The position numbers were made by a program, and so were the translations under genes. This document shows, one piece after another, positions 7,120-11,487 of a stretch of 11,487 nt of DNA (position 1 is the stretch's first letter; every line of letters starts with the position of its first letter). The stretch is from an uncultured Collinsella sp. (GTDB lineage: Bacteria > Actinomycetota > Coriobacteriia > Coriobacteriales > Coriobacteriaceae). A model generated the notes under the pieces. That model was not told the DNA's origin. It saw nothing but the letters and a program-made list of their open reading frames with translations, and did not search any database. The stretch is from positions 1 through 11,487 of the forward strand of contig CABUKY010000047.1 of the NCBI GenBank assembly GCA_902492185.1, in the 5' to 3' direction.

Positions 7120-8196
7120 ATGAGTCTGATTGATGATCTGGTCAAACTCGAGGAAGAGGCCAAGGAGCTCGTCACTAGCGCTGACGACGCCGCCAAGCTC
7201 GAGGCCGCGCGCGTTGAGCTGCTCGGCCGCAAGGGCCGTATCACCGGCCTGATGCGCATGATGGGCAAGCTCGCTCCCGAGGATCGTCCCATGATGGGCA
7301 AACGCGCCAACGAGATGCGCCAGCTGATCGAGGGCATGCTCGACGAGCGCACCACCGAGATGAAGGCCGCCGCCCTCAAGCACGCACTCGAGCACGAGGC
7401 CGTCGACATCACGCTGCCGGGCATCCGTCCGCAGATCGGTCACCAGCACCTGATCAAGCAGATCATCGAGGAGGCCGAGGACATCTTCTGCGGCATCGGC
7501 TACACCGTCGAGTCCGGCCCCATGGTCGATACTTCCTACTACAACTTCACCGCACTCAACGCGCCCATGGATCACCCGAGCCGCTCGGCTCGCGACACGT
7601 TCTATGTGGTCGACAACAACCCCGGCAGCGTCGCGCATCCCGAGGCTCACGCTCACGGTGAGTCCGACGTGCTGCTGCGCACCCAGACCTCGGGCGTGCA
7701 GATCCACACCATGGAGTCGCAGAAGCCGCCCATCTACATGATCTGCCCGGGCACCGTCTACCGTCCCGACACGGCCGACGCCTGCCACCTGCCGCAGTTC
7801 AACCAGATTGAGGGCCTGGTCGTCGACGAGGGCATCACCTTTGGCGATCTTAAGGGCACGCTCGACTACTTTGTTAAGTGCATGTTTGGCGAGGATCGCA
7901 AGACGCGTTACCGCCCGCACTTCTTCCCCTTCACCGAGCCCAGCTGCGAGGTGGACGTGAGCTGCCACGTGTGCGGCGGCAAGGGCTGCAACTTCTGCAA
8001 GCACAGCGGCTGGATCGAGATCCTGGGCTGCGGTATGGTCGACCCCAACGTCCTGATCAACTGCGGCATCGACCCCGAGAAGTACACCGGCTTCGCCTTT
8101 GGTATTGGCGCCGAGCGCGTCGCGGCACTGCGCTACGACCTGCCCGACCTGCGCACGTTGATGACTGGTGACATGAGGTTCTTGAACCAGTTCTAG
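7120..8196 (+). CDS. pheS: Phenylalanyl-tRNA synthetase alpha subunit, 358 aa
   Basis: This is the catalytic subunit of the alpha2-beta2 class II enzyme that charges tRNA-Phe. Residues 1-90 are charged and helical, fitting the N-terminal coiled coil that holds tRNA. The catalytic core follows, with motif 2 in the region RYRPHFFPFTEPSCEVDV (263-280) and motif 3 around FGIGAERVAALRYDLPDLR (from 327). The Ala in TGFAFG (326) corresponds to E. coli Ala294, which shapes the Phe pocket. A four-cysteine insert, Cys282, Cys285, Cys290 and Cys293 (CxxC-x4-CxxC), could bind zinc; similar inserts are known in PheS of other Gram-positives. The ATG at 7120 is chosen for its AAGGGAAG ribosome binding site and the normal PheS N-terminus. 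The reading frame stays open upstream to 6937, but that is inside the T-box RNA. It forms an operon with pheT, 63 bases downstream. Confidence 0.97.
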   Translation: MSLIDDLVKLEEEAKELVTSADDAAKLEAARVELLGRKGRITGLMRMMGKLAPEDRPMMGKRANEMRQLIEGMLDERTTEMKAAALKHALEHEAVDITLPGIRPQIGHQHLIKQIIEEAEDIFCGIGYTVESGPMVDTSYYNFTALNAPMDHPSRSARDTFYVVDNNPGSVAHPEAHAHGESDVLLRTQTSGVQIHTMESQKPPIYMICPGTVYRPDTADACHLPQFNQIEGLVVDEGITFGDLKGTLDYFVKCMFGEDRKTRYRPHFFPFTEPSCEVDVSCHVCGGKGCNFCKHSGWIEILGCGMVDPNVLINCGIDPEKYTGFAFGIGAERVAALRYDLPDLRTLMTGDMRFLNQF

Positions 8197-8259
8197 AACG
8201 CTTTCTTCTTAGTTGCAGTTTCCGGCTCAAAGCCGCATTTATGAAAGGAGACCAGTTAG

Positions 8260-10713
8260 ATGCGCGTTTCTTACGACTGGCTCAAGACCATGATCGATAT
8301 TCCGGAGGATCCCAAGACCCTTTCGGACGAATATATCCGTACCGGCACCGAGGTCGAGGCGATCGACACCGTGGGCGAGTCCTTCGACCACGTGGTGACC
8401 GCCAAGGTGCTCACCAAGATCCCGCACCCCAATAGCGACCACATGTATGTGTGCTCGGTCGATGTGGGCGACAAGAATCTCGACGCCGACGGCAATCCCG
8501 CTCCGCTGCAGATCGTCTGCGGCGCGCAGAACTTCGAGGCCGGCGACCACATCGTCACGGCCATGATTGGCGCCGTGCTTCCCGGCGACGTTAAGATCAA
8601 GAAGAGCAAGCTTCGCGGCGTCGTGTCCATGGGCATGAACTGCTCCGCGCGCGAGCTCGGCCTGGGTGGCGACCACTCCGGCATCATGATCCTGCCCGAG
8701 GATACGCCCTGCGGCATGCCGTTTGCCGAGTACGTGGGCTCGAGCGACACCGTGCTCGACTGTGAGATCACGCCCAACCGTCCCGACTGCCTGTCCATGA
8801 TCGGCATGGCCCGCGAGACCGGCGCCATCTTCGACCGCGATTTCCACGTTGAGCTGCCCGCCATCAAGGTCGAGACCGGCCGCGCGACCGACGACGAGCT
8901 TTCCGTCGAGATCGCCGACGAGGGCCTGTGCGACCGCTACGTTGCCCGCATCGTGCGCAACGTCAAGGTCGGCCCGTCGCCAGACTGGATGGTCAAGCGC
9001 CTTAACGCCTTGGGCGTGCGCCCGCACAACAACATCGTCGACATCACCAACTATGTGATGATGCTCACCGGTCAGCCGCTGCACGCCTTTGACCTGGACA
9101 CCTTTGCCGAGCGCGATGGCCACCGTCGTGTGGTGGTTCGCGCCGCCCAGCAGGACGAGAAGTTCACGACGCTCGACGGCGAGGAGCGCGTGCTCGACGC
9201 CGGTATGGGCCTCATCACCGACGGCGAGCGTCCCGTGGCGCTGGCCGGCGTAATGGGCGGCATGGATTCCGAGATCGAGGACGACACCGTCGACGTGATG
9301 GTCGAGAGCGCCTGCTTCAACGCCGGTCGCACCTCGCACACCAGCCGCGATCTGTCGCTGATCTCCGACGCCTCCATTCGCTTTGAGCGCCAGGTCGACG
9401 AGACCGGCTGCGTGGATGTCGCCAACGTTACCTGCGCGCTGATCGAGGAGATCGCCGGCGGCGAGGTTGCTCCCGGCTATGTGGACGTGTTCCCCGCGCC
9501 CAAGACCATCGACAGCATTAAGCTGCGCCTGGCCCGCGTGCGTGCCATCTGCGGTGCCGACATCGAGCCCGACTTTATCGAGCGTTCGCTCACCCGCCTG
9601 GGCTGCACCGTCGAGCGCGACGGCGAGGACTTCATGGTCACCCCGCCGAGCTTCCGTCCCGACCTGCCGCGTGAGATCGACCTGATCGAGGAGGTCCTGC
9701 GCCTATGGGGCATGGGCCGCGTTACGGCGACCATCCCGGCTGCCAAGAACCACATCGGCGGCCTGACCCGCGAGCAGAAGCTCACCCGTAAGGTCGGCGA
9801 GATCCTGCGCGCCTGCGGCCTCAACGAGACCACGACCTTTGGCTTTGCCGCCCCGGGCGACCTGGAGAAGATTGGTATGTCCACCGAGGGCCGCGGCTGC
9901 CCCGTGGTTCTCATGAACCCGCTGGTGGCCGAGCAGACCGAGATGCGCCGCTCGCTGCTGCCGGGTCTGCTGCAGTCTGTGGCCTACAACGAGGCCCACG
10001 GCACGCCCAACGTGCACCTGTACGAGGTCGGCAGCCTGTTCCATGGCCGCGAGAACGCCAGCCTGCCCAAGGAGACCAAGTCCGTGGCGGGCGTGCTCTC
10101 GGGCCAGTGGAGCGAGCAGTCCTGGAGCATGAAGTACCGTAAGCTGCGCTTCTTCTTTGGCAAGGGCATTGTCGAGGAGCTGCTTGCTCAGCTGCGCATC
10201 GAGAAGGTTCGCTTCCGTCCCGTCGAGGGCGAGGGCTATGCCTTCTTGCAGCCGGGTCGCGCCGCCGAGGTTCTGTCCGGCGGTACCGTGCTGGGCTGGG
10301 TTGGCGAGATTCACCCCGAGGCGCGCGAGGCTATGGGCATTGACGAGGTTGTCGTTGCCTTTGAGCTCGACCTGGACAAGCTGATCAAGGGCGCCCGCAA
10401 CCAGGAGAACTACCGTGAGTTCTCGCAGTACCCGGCCGTTGAGCACGACCTTGCTATCGTGGTCGACAACACTGTGACCTGCGAGGATCTTGAGCGCCGT
10501 ATTACCAGCGCCGGAGGCAAGCTGCTCGAGGATGTGCGTCTGTTCGACGTCTACCGCGATCCCATCCGCATCGGAGCGGGCAAGAAGTCCATGGCCTTTG
10601 CGCTTACGTATCGCTCCGACGACCACACGCTTACCAGCGAAGAGGTCGAAAAGGCGCACCAGAAGATCGTTACCAAGGTGTGCAAGGGCGTAAACGGCGA
10701 GGTCCGCGGCTAG
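8260..10713 (+). CDS. pheT: Phenylalanyl-tRNA synthetase beta subunit, 817 aa
   Basis: The beta subunit binds and edits tRNA-Phe and pairs with PheS. The length is normal. Domains are visible in order: the N-terminal segment MRVSYDWLKTMI; an EMAP-II-like tRNA-binding domain at about 44-155 (HPNSDHMYVCSVDVG, then the region around the MGMNCSARELGL stretch); the B3/B4 editing region at about 210-400 with NNIVDITNYVM and GQPLHAFD; the B5 domain at about 416-487 (PPSFRPDLPREIDLIEEVLR); the degenerate catalytic-like core (MNPLVAEQTEMRRSLLPGLL); and a C-terminal FDX-ACB anticodon-binding domain from about 717 (FSQYPAVEHDLAIVV). The start has AAAGGAGA eight bases upstream. In the 63-base gap after pheS there is only a 5-bp CGGCT/AGCCG hairpin and no terminator, so both genes should be on one mRNA under the T-box. 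Confidence 0.97.
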   Translation: MRVSYDWLKTMIDIPEDPKTLSDEYIRTGTEVEAIDTVGESFDHVVTAKVLTKIPHPNSDHMYVCSVDVGDKNLDADGNPAPLQIVCGAQNFEAGDHIVTAMIGAVLPGDVKIKKSKLRGVVSMGMNCSARELGLGGDHSGIMILPEDTPCGMPFAEYVGSSDTVLDCEITPNRPDCLSMIGMARETGAIFDRDFHVELPAIKVETGRATDDELSVEIADEGLCDRYVARIVRNVKVGPSPDWMVKRLNALGVRPHNNIVDITNYVMMLTGQPLHAFDLDTFAERDGHRRVVVRAAQQDEKFTTLDGEERVLDAGMGLITDGERPVALAGVMGGMDSEIEDDTVDVMVESACFNAGRTSHTSRDLSLISDASIRFERQVDETGCVDVANVTCALIEEIAGGEVAPGYVDVFPAPKTIDSIKLRLARVRAICGADIEPDFIERSLTRLGCTVERDGEDFMVTPPSFRPDLPREIDLIEEVLRLWGMGRVTATIPAAKNHIGGLTREQKLTRKVGEILRACGLNETTTFGFAAPGDLEKIGMSTEGRGCPVVLMNPLVAEQTEMRRSLLPGLLQSVAYNEAHGTPNVHLYEVGSLFHGRENASLPKETKSVAGVLSGQWSEQSWSMKYRKLRFFFGKGIVEELLAQLRIEKVRFRPVEGEGYAFLQPGRAAEVLSGGTVLGWVGEIHPEAREAMGIDEVVVAFELDLDKLIKGARNQENYREFSQYPAVEHDLAIVVDNTVTCEDLERRITSAGGKLLEDVRLFDVYRDPIRIGAGKKSMAFALTYRSDDHTLTSEEVEKAHQKIVTKVCKGVNGEVRG

Positions 10714-10820
10714 GTCCTGCGCCGGATATAGGCCAGCGTCGGCTGCCGCCGAGTCTTACGTGACTGCTGTTTTCGGTATAAGGCACCGTTGAGCCTGCAT
10801 ATATGACACGCGCATTACAT

Positions 10821-10855
10821 AACGGCGTGCTGCTTTGTCGGCAGTGCGCCGTTTT
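10821..10855 (+). terminator. Intrinsic terminator of the pheST operon
   Basis: A 13-bp stem pairs 10821-10833 with 10841-10853 (two G-U pairs in the middle), with loop TTTGTCG, and ends in a four-T run (10852-10855). It lies 107 bases after the pheT stop. The 107 bases between (10714-10820) hold nothing I recognise. The loop and 3' arm overlap the promoter of the next gene. Confidence 0.85.
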
Positions 10856-10863
10856 GCTATGAT
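10835..10863 (+). promoter_or_regulatory. Sigma-70-type promoter of the metal-transporter gene
   Basis: The -35 box TTGTCG (10835-10840, 4 of 6 matches to TTGACA) and the -10 box TATGAT (10858-10863, 5 of 6 matches) are 17 bases apart. TGC directly before the -10 gives an extended -10. Transcription should begin near 10870. The -35 box is contained in the loop of the pheST terminator. Confidence 0.75.
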
Positions 10864-10873
10864 AGCCCGCGGC

Positions 10874-10901
10874 GTGTTACGAATCTGACATTACGTAACA
10901 C
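10874..10901 (+). promoter_or_regulatory. NikR-like operator (inverted repeat)
   Basis: A perfect inverted repeat GTGTTAC-N14-GTAACAC (8-base arms if the adjoining G and C are counted, GTGTTACG/CGTAACAC) begins about four bases after the predicted transcription start. The half-sites and spacing agree with the operator I recall for Geobacter-type NikR, and the 28-base span equals that of the E. coli nik operator (GTATGA-N16-TCATAC). A repressor bound here would block transcription of the transporter when nickel is plentiful. No nikR gene is in the window. Confidence 0.7.
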
Positions 10902-10958
10902 TGGAAAGGTGATTCAAGCGGCGTTGCAATTCCGTGCGCCGATAACCGGGAGGCGTAC

Positions 10959-11487
10959 ATGCACATTCCAGATAATTATCTGTCCCCGCAGACCGATGCC
11001 GTCATGGCGGTGGCAATGGTGCCCGTCTGGGTTCACTGTATCAAGAAGGTGCGCGCCACGCTCGATCGCGAGCACATGGCTTTCCTGGGCATCTGCGCCG
11101 CATTTTCCTTCTTGCTTATGATGTTCAACGTGCCGCTGCCCGGCGGCACCACTGGCCACGCCGTTGGTGGCGCACTCATCGCGCTGCTGCTGGGCCCCGA
11201 GGCCGCGGCCATTGCGGTTTCGGTCGCGCTGGCGCTGCAAGCGCTGCTGTTTGGCGACGGCGGCATCCTGTCCTTTGGCGCTAACTGCTTTAACATGGCC
11301 TTCGTGTTGCCGTTTGCCGCAGCCATCGTGTTCCGCGCGCTTAACAGCCGTTTGCACGACAAGAGCTGGGGCACCTCGGTTTCGGCCATCGTAAGCGGCT
11401 GGGTCGGCCTGTGCCTGGCGGCCCTGTGCGCAGCAATCGAGTTTGGTATTCAGCCGATGCTTTTCACGAATGCTTCGGGCGCTCCGC
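10959..11487 (+). CDS. CbiM/NikM-type ECF metal-transport protein (3' end beyond window)
   Basis: This is the substrate-binding membrane component of an energy-coupling-factor transporter for nickel or cobalt; 176 codons are visible of about 220-350 expected. The family N-terminus MHIPDNYLSP is intact. In studied NikM proteins the metal is held by the amino group of Met1, by His2 and by His67; here His2 is present and the His of GGTTGHAVGG falls exactly at residue 67. Other family stretches include LLGPEAAAIAV and QALLFGDGGILSFGANCFNM. Several hydrophobic helices are visible. The start has GGGAGG five bases upstream (10948-10953). CbiM and NikM cannot be told apart by these motifs; the NikR-like operator upstream favours nickel. 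The partner genes (N/L/Q/O components) would lie beyond the window. Confidence 0.93.
   Translation, partial: MHIPDNYLSPQTDAVMAVAMVPVWVHCIKKVRATLDREHMAFLGICAAFSFLLMMFNVPLPGGTTGHAVGGALIALLLGPEAAAIAVSVALALQALLFGDGGILSFGANCFNMAFVLPFAAAIVFRALNSRLHDKSWGTSVSAIVSGWVGLCLAALCAAIEFGIQPMLFTNASGAP

Noticed and set aside
8223..8235. CGGCT-CAA-AGCCG hairpin between pheS and pheT as a terminator.
   Set aside because: There are only 5 bp and no T run; pheS and pheT should be co-transcribed.
10754..10782. TATAAG (10777-10782) as a promoter upstream of the pheST terminator.
   Set aside because: There is no matching -35 box, and transcripts would run straight into the terminator at 10821.
10903..10953. Cobalamin-riboswitch-like words (GGAAAGGTGATTC, TGCAATTCC, TAACCGGGAG) in the leader of the CbiM-type gene.
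   Set aside because: The invariant CCCGCnACTGT part and the outer stems are missing, and the leader of about 90 bases is far too short. The NikR-like operator explains regulation better. A covariance-model hit to RF00174 would reverse this.

Overview
The window looks like a piece of chromosome from a high-GC Gram-positive bacterium, most likely an actinomycete of the class Coriobacteriia (Collinsella-like). This rests on the GC-rich third codon positions, clear AGGAG-type ribosome binding sites, a transcription-attenuating T-box in front of pheST, and the mix of gene families. The taxon is an inference and was not searched. I see no rRNA or tRNA gene, insertion sequence, CRISPR array or phage gene; this is mostly ordinary core genome.

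Layout from left to right. A DMT/EamA-family drug/metabolite transporter (35-1057, +) is followed by a DUF4012 membrane protein with a long disordered cytoplasmic head (1207-3519, +). An 11-bp terminator-like hairpin (3557-3583) separates it from glmM, phosphoglucosamine mutase (3603-4934, +), which makes glucosamine-1-phosphate for the cell wall. glmM converges on a family M32 metallocarboxypeptidase (5032-6615, -), and the two share a 17-bp, probably bidirectional terminator (4971-5009). Divergent from the peptidase is the phenylalanyl-tRNA synthetase operon pheS-pheT (7120-8196 and 8260-10713, +). It is preceded by a complete phenylalanine T-box leader (about 6754-7034) with a UUC specifier, an antiterminator and a terminator.

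After pheT comes a 13-bp terminator whose loop doubles as the -35 box of the next promoter. That promoter drives a CbiM/NikM-type energy-coupling-factor metal transporter, which starts at 10959 and is cut by the window end. A perfect GTGTTAC-N14-GTAACAC inverted repeat (10874-10901) lies just after its predicted start of transcription. It matches the form of operator recalled for some NikR nickel repressors, so this transporter is more likely for nickel than for cobalt.

How the genes work together: pheS and pheT encode the two subunits of one enzyme and are controlled together by uncharged tRNA-Phe. The remaining genes look like separate transcription units, each bounded by its own hairpin or promoter. 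No undescribed multi-gene system is evident. The points most worth a second look are the NikR-like operator with its nested terminator/promoter, the T-box, and the DUF4012 protein of unknown function.
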